DNA of 64,000 nt from Epiperipatus broadwayi (taxonomy: Eukaryota > Onychophora > Udeonychophora > Euonychophora > Peripatidae), in NCBI GenBank assembly GCA_028023455.1, contig JAQFVV010000042.1, forward strand, positions 7,711,922 through 7,775,921, read 5' to 3'. The notes beneath the pieces were generated by a model that ran no database searches, was not told where the DNA came from, and saw only the letters and a list, made by a program, of their open reading frames with translations. A program made the position numbers and the translations under genes. Below are positions 12,230-24,500 of this stretch, in pieces (position 1 is the first letter of the stretch; each line of letters begins with the position of its first letter).

Positions 12230-12420
12230 CCAAATATCCCCTCTTTTTAAAATCATTAATTTAAATAGATGCATATATAGACTAGCATCTTATCCATAAC
12301 ATAATTAATTAATAAATATTAATTTCATATATGCCCACAGATTTAAATAACATTTAAATACATAAATATATGTAGGTAAAGGTTGTGATGTATTTCCCTC
12401 TCTTTCAAAAATCATTAAAT
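12230..12420 (+). repeat. Direct repeat unit, copy 1
   Basis: About 170 bases recur at 12,668-12,835. Shared blocks are AAAATCATTAA, TAGCATCTTA, TTAATTTCATAT, AGATTTAAATAACA and AATACATA. The start of the next unit (AAAAATCATTAAAT) is repeated just before the foldback element, so the foldback element appears to sit in the array. Confidence 0.7.
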
Positions 12421-12448
12421 AATATTTTATAAAGCGCAGACGGTATTG

Positions 12449-12671
12449 AAAATTAAACTGAGAGAGTGCAAACCTCTCAAGCGCCTGTGACTATTAGTAA
12501 CCAATCAGATCTTAAGTACTTTGGACTGGCTTGGATATATAGAAAGACAAGTAAAGAAAAGAGTGGAATCCACTCTTTTCTTATTAAATTCCCTGTCCCA
12601 GTGCTTAAGATCTGATTGGTTACTAATAGTCACGGGCGCTTGAGAGGTTTGCACTCTCTCAGTTTAATTTT
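12449..12671. mobile_element. Foldback/MITE with nested inner hairpin
   Basis: The two arms, about 72 bases each (12,449-12,520 and 12,600-12,671), are nearly perfect reverse complements. Landmarks in the left arm are TTAAACTGAGAGAGTGCAAA and TAGTAACCAATCAGATCTTA. The about 79-base centre contains a second perfect palindrome (AAGAAAAGAGTGG-AAT-CCACTCTTTTCTT, about 12,556-12,584). No open frame is present. High arm identity suggests a fairly recent insertion or ongoing arm correction. The repeat AAAAATCATTAAAT lies on both sides, either as part of the host array or as a target duplication. Confidence 0.8.
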
Positions 12672-12835
12672 TAAAAATCATTAAATTAAACAGATGTGTA
12701 TAAAGATTAGCATCTTACCTATGGTGTAATTAAATAATAAATATCATTGTTTAATTTCATATTAGCCCATAGATTTAAATAACAATTAAATACATATATA
12801 TATAGGTAGACATTGGAATGTATCCCCCCCCCCCT
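12668..12835 (+). repeat. Direct repeat unit, copy 2
   Basis: This is the partner of 12,230-12,420, immediately right of the foldback element. It ends in a C run followed by a T run at about 12,825-12,845. Confidence 0.7.
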
Positions 12836-12845
12836 TTTTTTTTTT

Positions 12846-13453
12846 TATCTTTTTAAAAGGAAGACACAATACAAGATGAATGAAAGCTTTCTCTAAGCTA
12901 AATAAATTCCATAATTTATTGAACAAAGGTTTTGTCTTAAATAGTGGGATGAGGGTAGAATTTTAAAATGTCTTCATTTTAACTTTAAATCTTTCTGTTA
13001 TCCAACTTCTAGCATTTAGACTCTCCATATGTATGCATAATCAAATCAAATAAAACAGAAACAGTTCATATCTTTGTAGTACATTAACGTTATATATATA
13101 TATATATTGAAGCAGTTGACCTGATACTCAGATCAAGCTTCACAGCCCACTCCGAATCTCCCACCACCAAACCATATTCAAACTCCATCCTTACGCACGT
13201 ATATATATTTATAAATGCATATATTCTGTATTTAAACTAATAAAGTGATAATTGACGTAGATATATATATATGTATAAATATCTTAAAATGATTAATTTT
13301 AATATTTTTTTTTTTGCTATTTTAATTCATGTGCGTGCGTAATGGATCTATATATTATAAGTGATGGGAGATTATTGTTAAAATATAGTTTAAATAAAAA
13401 TTTATATATTTAATGTATATGTCAAGTTATATCTAATATATTATTTATTTAAG
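12846..13453. other. AT-rich spacer with TA microsatellites
   Basis: TA runs occur near 13,090-13,108 and 13,260-13,272. A more complex 100-base patch (13,109-13,205) may be a fragment of an interspersed repeat. No gene was seen. Confidence 0.5.
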
Positions 13454-14045
13454 TTGTGGCGGTCAGAAGAATTAAAGATGATGCAATCCTTGTCATAAGA
13501 TTCTCAAATATAACTAAGACAATTGCCGGAAACCCATTTATCCATCTAAAACTTATAATTTTTATAATAATGTAAAAATCCTTTAATGGAAATTTATCCA
13601 TTTTCTGTTTTAAAATCACAAGACTACATTTAAAACAATCATGCGAGAAACTTTTGACAAGATTGCATTGTATTTAAATTTTATTCCAACAAAGGATGCA
13701 TCCGGTCAGAAACTACAGATCTGCTAAGTTGATAAAGTGCCTCGGGTCTGGCATCTAAGTGCTTTCTAACGTCATCAGAAAAAAGAGTATAAATGCTGCT
13801 GAATCTGAACCCAGTAAAGAGGAGAGTTAATTTTAAGTTACTGTTGCTAACCTATTCCACGTCGGTCATTCCCAGAATGTCTGAGTAGAAAAGGGACTTC
13901 AAGCCACTGTTCCCCTTTATCTGAGATGATCTCCTTACCATGCTGAGCCGGAGTGACATCATGCCGCCAGCGTCTGACCTGATGCCCATCCAAAGAAGAA
14001 TGCGTTCCTGCCTACCTTGAAGACATCACTTCTATAATTAAACAT
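13454..14045 (+). promoter_or_regulatory. LTR-like TATA promoter segment B
   Basis: The segment begins with TGTGGCGGTCAGAAG, an LTR-like TG start. A TATA box (TATAAAT at 13,788-13,794) is followed by about 240 bases of higher G+C with no open frame. The layout parallels 6,640-7,175, and a tandem array and a homologous end block follow downstream (15,545-16,120 and 16,344-16,572). No terminal target duplication was found. Confidence 0.35.
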
Positions 14046-14820
14046 GTAGGTGTATTCATTCACAATACTTAGTGCTGCTAATTTCTTGCTTATCTAAATT
14101 TCATAAATTATAATATATGTTTTATCATTTAAGTAATATCTTAAATAACTCGCAAAATGGTGAGCATTATGTTATCGATTCTAAACCATAAATTATCTAA
14201 ATGTAATTCTATTCATCCGATTCACGCTTGCTTTTATAATTGCTTTATTTTTATGTGGTAAAATTTTGATATTAATAGTTGTTTTGATTTTATATATATA
14301 TATGAAATGTAGAATATTGGTTAACTCCAATCATACGAGCTATATTTTTATTTCTATAGAAATAGGGGGGGGGGTAGATTGCATTAAATCATTTAGTTAA
14401 TAATGTTTTAAGCTCTTAGGGTTGAGTTAATGAATAATGAAAGATTTTCTATTAGTAATCATGCAGTTCTTATTAATGTATTTTATTACAAGTCTTATTT
14501 TATCTGGGGTAGATTTATAAATCTTTTGTTTTTTTTTTATTGATGTGTCCAAGTTTGCCAAAGTTGGCGAATAATTATTTTTTTTTAGCGTTTAAATTAT
14601 GCTAATACTTTTTTTAAAAATAAAATAAGTTAGGAGGGTGGGGGAGATTTAAGCTATAATAAAATGACTAAAAGTTTATTGAATTAGTCATATAATTTGA
14701 TATGGAAGTATGGAAATGTATTCATGCTATAGATTTACTAAACCATTCGTAGGCCATAATTATTATTTTTAAATATCTAGAAATATTACTATTATCACTG
14801 CATTGTTTGCATAAGTTAGG
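14046..14820. other. AT-rich stretch with purine runs
   Basis: G-rich purine runs occur near 14,357-14,376 and 14,630-14,650, with a TA run near 14,293-14,302. No coding sequence was seen. Confidence 0.5.
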
Positions 14821-15135
14821 AAGTGACTCTTCCGATTCGCCCGTACCTCGCCCCGGGGAATCTCGTCATTTCTGATTCACCTGTATCTCACTCCAGGGAA
14901 TCTTGAGTTATTTCTTCATAGGTCCAAATCAGGATTATGATCTAACTCCTGGATATTTTAGCTAGCGCTGTAGGAGCTCTGCATGGATAGCCATACACCA
15001 GACCATTGCAACTTCACACCTAGAAAGTTCGTTCTAAGTATTAGTCCGCCTGAAGCGGCATACTTTGTTGTCGTTCTTTGATTTATAAAGTGTAAATCGG
15101 CCAAGATACCGTATCTGCCTTCCTAAGATATATGC
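14821..15135 (+). repeat. GC-richer segment with 42-bp tandem duplication
   Basis: Two imperfect 42-base copies lie at about 14,831-14,872 and 14,873-14,914; each has GATTC..CC.GTA.CTC..CC and GGGAATCT. The surrounding 300 bases are clearly richer in G+C than the flanks and include a small CCGCCTGAAGCGG palindrome near 15,046. This may be a functional sub-terminal part of the repeat that spans 13.4-16.6 kb. No gene was recognised. Confidence 0.5.
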
Positions 15136-15544
15136 ACGCACCGCCATTCCCCACTTATATTTATATTATGCCTAGTTAGTAAATTTTATAGTGTTAATAC
15201 ACCTACTAACTTTTTATCTCTTAAGTAATTTTATTGGAGTTTTAATCCAATTATTTCAAACTGCTCTCCCCTCCTCTTACAATTAAGCAAAGTTACCAAG
15301 TTAGTTTCACTTATGTGATTTGAAAATATTATATGAATAAAATATTTACTTCAATATGTTTCAAATAACCGTTGTTTCTTTAAAATGAGTTATGAATTAT
15401 TTTGTTAATAACCTTAATGAAAAGTGTCTCCACGTAATACCATGGTTAAGTTATTATTTAATGAATTAGTGAAACCTTTGCAATCGTATTCCTGCCTTAT
15501 GGCTATTATATATATATGAATTTCGTCTACCACCAGATAAATGT

Positions 15545-16120
15545 ACTGTCTCAGTGATGTAATTTTTGAATATTTTTCATGCGCTACCGCACTATAGAAA
15601 TGTACTAAAGCAAAATCAATATTAAATGCCATTTTAGCCTTCATTTATAAAACTTGTAAACTTATGAATATTTACGAGCACTCCTGCACTATATAAGGGT
15701 ATTAATTAAAGCAAAATCAATATTAAATGCTATTTTGTCATTCATTTATGAAACTTGTAAATTTTTGAATATTTTTTCATGTGCTCCCGCACTATCGAAA
15801 TTTAATAAAGCAAAACCAATATTAAATGCTATTTTAACTTTCATTTATAAAACCTGTAAACCTTTGAATATTTTTACGTGCACTCACGCACTATAGAATT
15901 GTGTTAAAACAAAACCAAATTGATATGTACTTTACTACTTACTCATAAACATGTAATTTTGAATATTTCTACATACGCTTCCGCACTATATAAATGTATC
16001 AAACCAAAATCATTTAAGTGTTACGTTATGGTAAATAAATTATGTAAACAACCGCAATTTATTATTGTTAAATCATGTAAATTTTGAATAGTTATATATA
16101 TTACAACCGCACTATGTATC
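15545..16120 (+). repeat. Minisatellite, about 115-bp unit, 5-6 copies
   Basis: Each unit carries TTTTGAATATTTTT, a GCxCxCxCGCACTATA motif, AAAGCAAAATCAATATTAAA and TTCATTTATAAAACTTGTAA. Five or six units of about 110-120 bases decay toward the right. The open frame at 15,414-15,644 (minus) runs into the array and is not considered a gene. Confidence 0.85.
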
Positions 16121-16343
16121 CATCTGTATTAAAGACATTAATGGTAAATATATTTTTGATTCTTATGTAAACTCACTTTGCAGCGTGAAATCGGAAAGTA
16201 TAAATGTCTGAATCATTTTATAAATCTGTGTCATAAAATATTATCTCGTATTCGAATCCTATCATTTAGTTAATATAGTTTTTTTTGATCTTAGTTAAGC
16301 TATCTCTTGGTTCACTCATTATCTCCCAAAAATCATCATTATC

Positions 16344-16572
16344 ATTGTAGGTCTCATGTAATGCGCTGCAGCTCTGGACCGAGAAATAATTAATTTACAT
16401 GATATCACCGTGGGTGTTATCCATAGGGTTATAGATTTAGGGAATGGGCAAACAGGTTCAAATTCATGAGTGCTCCTGACCTGGGTATCTTGGGCATGAT
16501 TGGATTCAGGGTACTTTTGCTCAGATTCTAAGTCTTGTTGAATGGATATACATTTTTGACCGGTACAATATA
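16344..16572 (+). repeat. Conserved end block, copy 2
   Basis: This block is homologous to 9,888-10,120. It starts TGTAGGTCTCATG, ends GACCGGTACAATAT and keeps the landmarks in the same order. Divergence is high, so the two loci are old copies of one repeat family. It is followed by AT-rich sequence with a TA run near 16,620. Confidence 0.45.
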
Positions 16573-16789
16573 AAACAAGGAGAACAAAAAAAGTTATTCT
16601 TTATAATACATACATTAACTATATATATATATATGCAACAAGAAAATTAGTTGATACCTATAATACACTAAGGTTATGCTATAGTAAATAAACAACTTCA
16701 ACAAAAAAAAATGAGGATAAAATATTACCGGTTAACAAAGACAAGCACTTATATGAATGAACCTTCTTAAAGGGTGGCAGATCAAGAGT
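16573..16789. other. AT-rich spacer
   Basis: A TA microsatellite lies at about 16,620-16,634; nothing else was recognised. Confidence 0.5.
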
Positions 16790-17160
16790 TGTGACAAGCT
16801 TCATAAAGACTGGCAGGATGTGTTAATGGCTGTTGAGGTTTTACATCAAGGAGGGTTGGGTGCTTCATTTTGTGGTTTAGATAAGCATGATTCTTCAAGA
16901 TAGCTAAGGTAGGTAGTCTTCAGGCATGATTCCCTGGTCTTCGGCTGGATTCCATCTCTTGGATGCTTTTCCGAGAACAGACTCTTGGGAGGGCAGAGGT
17001 GAGTTCTTCTACTCTGCCATAAAGGTATATTGTATGTCGCAGTCAAAAATTTAAGAACAAGAACCTTTTCTACAAAAGGTTTTGAGTATTTATACCTGCC
17101 CTCCGCCCCCACTTTGAATACTTGAAAACACTTTAATGCTTTTTTTCTTTTTTGATATCA
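16790..17160 (-). promoter_or_regulatory. LTR-like TATA promoter segment C, minus strand
   Basis: Read on the minus strand, a G+C-rich stretch (GGGGGCGGAGGGCAGG) leads into a TATA box (TATAAATA, 17,087-17,094). About 250 bases of balanced composition follow. A short open frame at 16,846-17,112 covers the same segment but has no family I recognise and includes the TATA box, so it is probably not a gene. The segment resembles the U3-R part of a solo LTR; borders were not determined. Confidence 0.35.
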
Positions 17161-18279
17161 AACTTTTTTTTCTCCCAGACCTATATTTAATATTAATGGA
17201 AATCTGCTAATGCTCTCTTTGTCTAAAACAGCTTAAAGCATCCAATATTTCTAAATGCTATTGTTTTGGTACTCATCCCTGTGGCAAGATAGTCATTTTT
17301 TTAAAAATGAATATGAACTAAATTTAACCAGGAAGGTGCTCATATGTAACTATTGCCTTATTATCTATAAGTTTGATCAACACATTAATTTTTCTGCATC
17401 TATTTCACAAATCCATTAGGTTACATTATGCTTATTTGCTAAAGAATTTCTCATTTGTTTTACTTTAAATGATTTCCCTTCCTTTTCTTTAATAGCACTT
17501 GACCTATGCCCACACCTATAATATATATAGTCTACTTGTATAAATTTCTCTAAAAATTTTATATCTCATATTAAAATTCATAAACAACAGTTGACTTTAT
17601 TTAGGGTAAGTTAAAAGAAATTGTAAGTGGTAAAGCAAACAGATATGGATATATATGTACAGACAGCTTCAATATATCTAGAAAAAAAATACGTGTTTTC
17701 ATTTTCCAAAAAAGTACAGCAAAATAGACCGAGAAAGTGAAACTAAACTAGAATTTAACAATAGTTTTGTGTTCTACTGCATAATATTATGTTAAAAAAA
17801 AATCCATACTAAAGTTTCATTTTTTTAAAATTTGTATTACAGTATTATAACTATATTAGTGAAATTATTAAAATTAAAATAATAACGTCTAATAACAAAT
17901 CATTTGATTGACCATAAAGATACATTACAAAAACTTAATTACAGTCAACTTTTAAAAAAAATTTCAACATATTAAAAAAAAAAATCTAATGCATTCTGAG
18001 TTTGCATATTCTAATTAATATTTAAGGATTGTTATAGTGTGTACTATGCTGATCTAAATAAACAAATATGATAGCTGTAGCAAGTTTTTTGGGCATGATC
18101 TGTCACTATTTTATCAAGTATCACAGTTATATTCTCGAATAGTGTACGTCATTTTGATGGCAGAGTTACAGGCTATTTAGGTAAAAATTAAAAGCATTAA
18201 TCTTATTCACTTTATATGTATTGCATTTTCACGCAATTTATTATTAATTGCATAAAATCATCCACATTCCCCCCAAATG
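17161..18279. other. AT-rich spacer
   Basis: No gene, splice-flanked exon or clear repeat was seen. Confidence 0.5.
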
Positions 18280-20050
18280 CAGTTCAAATATGATGGGTAG
18301 CAGTTTCGGTTTGATTGAAATTAGCATTCGTAAAGATTTTAATCCAAAATTGATTGTCTGCAATCTTAGTTAATATTTATACTGGACACAATTTAATATT
18401 GATAGTATGTATGACCAAAAATTATTTTTAGTTTTATACCAAATGAAATTTATATTTTTTTCTCAGTACTGCATTTTTAAATTTTAGACTTGAGATAATA
18501 TCTCGATTGTTTTGGATATCTGAAAAGAATTATGAGATAATTTCAAATCTAGGAAGCAGAATGTTATTTTTAAATTACATTTAGTAATTTTTGATATTAA
18601 TGGTACAAATCTGAAATTGTTTTACCTTCTTTGTTCCCTCCTTTTTTTTTTTTAAACTAAAAATATTTTAGATTAGCAATGATAGCAGTTTTAATTTGAG
18701 AGAAAAATTTTAATTCAAAATTAATTGACTGAATATTTTAGCTAATATATATATACTGTACATTTTTAATTTTATGCTGAACGAATTTGTTATTTTTACT
18801 GTACTGTGTTGATTTACATTTGTGTATCAAATGAACCTTTTTACTTTTTTGTTTTTATAGTTATTAACAATGAAAATCTTTATTTTGAATATGTTATTAA
18901 TGAAATACTAATTGTTTTGTAAAAATACTGGATAAAAATTGAATAAAATACTGTATATTTTAAGCTTATAATCAAAATATTGAATGCAACACTATAATGT
19001 TGTGTTTTACGAATAAAATATGTACCATCTAATTTCAGCATGAAAGTCACTATTTTGCTTTTGAATGACATCATCAATGTTACAAAATGGCCACCAAAAC
19101 TAAAATAATTTTTTTTTTTTTTTTACAATCGTTATAGTGAATAATTGACTGTAAATCAAAATAGTTGGTACAAATTGCAGATGATCACTATTGTGAATCC
19201 TCACATAAAGGTCAATACACTAAGCAGGATAAAGGTGTATTTATTTTACATAAATTCAGTGAAAATTTGATTAAAAAATGTAATCTACTGTTGATAACTG
19301 AAATTTTAATAAAGTAAATGATTAAATCTTTTTTTGCTGATGCTGTAAAGATATATTTTTATATGGTCAGACTAAAAGTTACCATTATCAGAAACAAATT
19401 AACACAGTATTGATTTAAAATTGAGCAAATAAATGATATTTTAAACTAATTAATGCTTAGTAACTTTGATCATATAAAGTTGATTATTAACTGCATAATG
19501 TACAAAATCTTTTTTCCCCTCAAAATAAGTTAGTTATGATGACCATAATTTACATTTATGATCAGCAGATTTTTTTCCACAAACAAAATGTTCATAAGAA
19601 TTTTAAACAATATTGATTGAGTGAATATATTTTATCTTATGCACACATTTTAAAATTTAATATTAATGCACTTTGTTACTATAAATGATTGAAGTATATT
19701 TTTGATTACTTACTATACTGAAGGAAATTGACATTTTTTTTCCTTTGGAGACATTAGTAATGAAAGTCTTCTTTACTTTGGATATATCATAAATGAAAGC
19801 ACTAATTTATTATAAGGACATTAGATGAAAATCAGATAAAGTATACCTATACCTCACTTAGCATTTGTTCTTTACGTGAGGATCACAATAGCAATCAGCC
19901 TCAATTTGTGCCCACTATTTTGATTTACAATCACTTATTCACTATAATGATTATTAAAAAATCATACATTTTTTTATGGGGAGGAGGCATTTTGTAAGAC
20001 TGATGATGTCATAGGATAGTTATTAATGCTATGTTAATTAAAAGCGAAGT
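18280..20050. repeat. Complex of diverged direct and inverted repeats
   Basis: Several homologous blocks recur. (a) 18,296-18,400 resembles 18,670-18,770. (b) 18,850-18,960 resembles 19,745-19,850 in the same orientation (AATGAAAxTCTT..TTTGxATAT then AATGAAA..ACTAAT). (c) 19,066-19,240 is the inverted counterpart of 19,850-20,012 (ATGACATCATC...TTACAAAATG, TATAGTGAATAA, TGTAAATCAAAATAGT, ATTGTGAtCCTCAC). The right arm begins TATACCTCACTTAGC, which looks like a DNA-transposon end. I read this as a nest of several old non-autonomous element copies, not as a gene. Confidence 0.6.
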
Positions 20051-21109
20051 AGCATAACAATCCAATATTAATTTATTTACTAAATACAATCATTGAACAT
20101 GCACATAACTACCTGCTAATTAAAGTAAATTCAAATTGGCTATGTAGCCATCTCTTAATTCTTTTTAAATCTGTTCTTTTATTTATAATGTAGTTTTGAA
20201 TTTTTATGTTGTTTACATGCTCACATATGCATGGTTAAAAAACTAGTATTGATCTTAAATTTTAATTCATAATTAGTAAATGGATTTTGGTGTGAATATA
20301 CATCCACATGTGGCAATGGAATAAGTCAACAAATCATCCTATATTTTTGGAACATTTTCAGATTTTGTCTTGAGTTGGCCAATAAATTGTTATATATTTG
20401 TAGAATTTATGCTGTTTGTTTCATATTTTTAATGAATTATTTTAAGAGATCATTGCTAGCCAATATATTACTGATTTAATATATTACTTGATAGAAAATC
20501 TGATAAGATAATTGATGCTGTCAGTCTTTGGCCCATTCAATTTTTTAACATTGATAATATAGTTTTTTCTCATATTCTTGTTAGCCAGAATTAAATAAAA
20601 TATCAAAACTTCATTGTAAAGATTAAGATTTTTTTGCATATATTATCATATAATATTGCATCATATTATATTATCATTTACTAGTACTTAGTCTGCAATC
20701 CAATCAAATATCACCTCTTGCAATATATAGGGAAGATTACTTTTGTTAAAGGTTTTTTTTTTTTTCATTTGTTAACTATTTACTGACTTTTGGTTTGTGT
20801 GATCATCAAAACAAGGTTTTTCCTGCAATTGTTCATGAACATTCTCACATATGTTTTAATTAAGAACAAGAACTCATTATTAAATTAATATTATTCAAAT
20901 TCAATTTTTTTCTATTTAAAATGTATGCTGAAAAAAATCAAAATACAATAGCTTAGTAGAATTTTGTAACAATAACAAATTGAATACATATTCTTATTGT
21001 TAAGAAAATGTCACATAAAAATGAATTATGCCCCTTTTTTTTAAATTTATGAAAACACATAATGATTATCTAAGATATTTCTACAATTATGCCACCATTT
21101 TCAATCATT
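20051..21109. other. AT-rich spacer
   Basis: No gene or structured repeat was recognised. Confidence 0.5.
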
Positions 21110-21590
21110 ATTGATCCACTATAGGATGAGGATTTTTCAAAATTAATTCAGTTTTTCAAATCTGTAATCTCTTTTCCACATTTCACCAGTAAACTTCTTT
21201 TTTCATTGAACCATCTCTCATCTCATCTATTTCTAGATTTTTTTATAATCTTTTAAGATCTAATTTAAAATGTCAACTATCTATCTATTATTATAATCTT
21301 TTTAATTTCAATCTCTTAATTTTTTTAATGATGTTAGTGATATCTGTTTGTTCTCTCATCCATATATTTCATTTTCCAATCCCTCTTCTTGTTATTTCTA
21401 ACATATATCGCTATACTTTGTTGAGTAGTCTGATGTCTCTTTATTTTCTATTATGTGTCTAAATCTCAGAGTCATAAGTAAGAACTAGTAAAACACATAT
21501 ATTAAAATCTATCTTTTTGATCATATAGGCATATTTCTTTTTAAAATCAAGCTATTTCTACCAAAAGTACTCTATCCAAATTTAATTCTA
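21110..21590 (-). mobile_element. RTE-type LINE 3' fragment
   Basis: The minus strand reads, with stops and shifts, as the C-terminal end of the same RTE family found at 1,830-3,180. The pieces are LLVLTYDSE followed by a TH..K block, then RYMLEITRRG, IYG-like and TDITNI. Only about 480 bases remain, so it is 5' truncated. It lies in the same orientation as the 1.8-kb copy. Confidence 0.75.
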
Positions 21591-24500
21591 ATAAATAATA
21601 AAAATATCATATACAGCATATATATATATATATTAATTAAAATTATACATAAAAAGGCTTTTTTGGCACATGGTTTTATGCCTTTTCAAATATTAAGCAT
21701 CTATTTTAGGGTTAATATGAATAATACAAAATAAAATTATGATATAGACACTTAATAAAGTATAAACAATTTTTCTATATAACAACAATATACAGAATAA
21801 ATAAATCATACCCTATACAACTTTTTATATACTACCTAATATAATTTTCCATTCATTTTTAATTGATCTCTTATATAAGGTATTATATATATAAAGTTGT
21901 TGTAAGGTTATGTTTTCATGCATTCTGTGGACCCAAACATTTATTTACATGAATGCCACAGTTTTAATCCATTTCAACATTTTAGATGCGAAGCTTATCT
22001 CACGATGCATATATTGTTTTCAGACAATGCTGTTATTTCCAAGAATTAATTCTCCAATTTATAAGACAAAAATTGGTTTGAGAAATAAGAATATGATCCA
22101 CTTTTTTTTTGTCTGCCTAAACACCCCATGTAAATTACTGAGCCTTTATGAATAATTTTTTAATCATTAGAAGTCAATATTTTTCACTAATATCTTTCAT
22201 AAAACTTTCATGCTTTTTTTTTCAATCGAATATTATTTTGTTCAGAAGTTATATAAATTCTACTCCTCTACAATTTTTTTTCTAATGCAAAATAATAGCT
22301 TATATCAGACCAGTAAAAGTATTCAGCATTCTGATTAATTATCCAAGCTTCACTTAATTTTATTAAAAAATGGTATAAATTTTGTTTTTATTTATGATTG
22401 ACAAAATTCTATGCAATTTAGAAATCAACCTTTTATTTTTAAGTTTCCATCATAATTAAGATATTTACTTTATGCCAATTGGGACGTTTTCTTTTTCACC
22501 TGGATATTTTTTTAAAAAGTATTATGCCTTTTATATGTATACATATAAATAAGACTCTTGAACCTCATTAAATTAATGCAGTATTTTTTTTTTTCTAAGC
22601 CGTATTTTGTGTGTGTGTGTGTGTTTTTTTTTTTACATAAGTGTTCTAAAAAAACCTACAAACACATTTCTCTCTTATACTGGAAGCTCTCTCTCTCACT
22701 CTCTCTACAGCTTGTAATTTCAGAACCACAATTAGAAAAAATATTTAATGAGCAAGAATTGAAGAATTGGAAAAATTTAAAGGGTTGTCATTTGGAAAAT
22801 TTTGCTGTCAGTTGGAATTGACAATTGTCTTGATAAAGTGCATAATTTCTCAATGAAAAATAATCATTAGGAATATTAATTAATTTTTTAAATCGATAAT
22901 AAAGCCATCCAATATTTAAATTATTTTAAGTAAGAATAAAAATAAATATTTTTTAATTAAATGACTATAAATATGTACATTTAAAAAAATAATTGAATGA
23001 CAAAAATATTTGAAGTTTATATGAAAAACACTTGGATAAATTATTTAAAAAGTAATGTGTGAGCGCGTATGTATATATGTGCAAACTAATAAACATTAAA
23101 ATTGGGATGTGTTATATTTTTATGCTTGTATATATTTTACAATTACATAAATGATTAAATTAAAGCAAAATAATGAATTTGGTCTTTTATTTGAATACAT
23201 TGATTGACTTTCATCATCATTTGCAAGAATAATTACTATGACTAATTCACATATTTCTTTGCTGATATTAAAAGAGAAATTGCTTCACAAAAAAATGTAT
23301 ATAAAAAGTTGTTAAGCAGATCAGACATGAGATGAAATCAAAAAGGTATATGCCTAAAAATCTATTAATCAATTTAAACAATTTCTTTCCTTGAAATCTT
23401 ATACAGTGTATTAATAAAAAATTAGCTATGTCTACCACCCACATTCTACTACTATTGTTTCACAAAATTATTTTGGCACCATTGGCTTTTTTTTCTTATC
23501 TCATTATAATAAAAATGGTTTCATTGATTTGAATATCTTTTTCTCGTACTCCCTGTTTTCAACAGATAATATTTTGAAAAATAAAGACTGTCTTCTCCAT
23601 TCATTTCTGAAATACAAATGTATTAAAAACATTTCTATAGTTTTCTGTCCATATTGATGTATAGCTCTTACCTATTTATTAAGATATCTAGCTTAATCTT
23701 AAAATTACGATAGAATGACAGCCTGTTAAGCTAAATTGCGCAGACGCTGTGAGAATGTTGTTAATAAATGAATAATCTTAGAATAAATGCTTAATCTTAA
23801 AATTGAAAAGTTTGTTTATTCTGCTGATATCCCTATAGAAGTTTTAAAATATATATGTAGTTTCAAAACTATTGCAATTTTTTTTTTTTTGCCATATGTA
23901 GACCTGTGTATTTCATTTTTAAAAATTGAATGCCATCTAATTTTAAAAATGTTTGTATTGTACCAGTTTACAAAAATAGAGACTAGAAAAGATTGCAATA
24001 ATTCTTGTAAAATATTATTCATATCTACTACAGTCAAGTATATTCAAGGATTTGATTTAATAGCTTGTTTCCACTTGTATATGTAAAACTCAATATGGTT
24101 TCAATGAATCAAGAAATTTTATATAACAATATTTTTGTTTCCAGACACATGGGAAGAAAATGTCAGGAGTAAAATTGATTTTTATACTGCTTTTATAAAT
24201 TTAATCAACGCATTTGAATTGATTAATTGAAAAAAAAAATTAATTGATTACATATCAAAATTTATTCTTTTATATATATTACATTTAATATTTTCACAGT
24301 TATATGATGAAAATAAAGTCTTATTTGGGTTATATCATGTAGTATTTTGTTTTAATTTCCAATGCATATGTTTCAGTGTCATCTCTAGTGAACCAGTGAT
24401 GTAACGAATGGCATTCTGGAATCAGTTTATTTACTCTAACAGATTCCATTGCATCACAGTTTTATTGTGATATGATACTTATTAAACATTAGCATTATTC

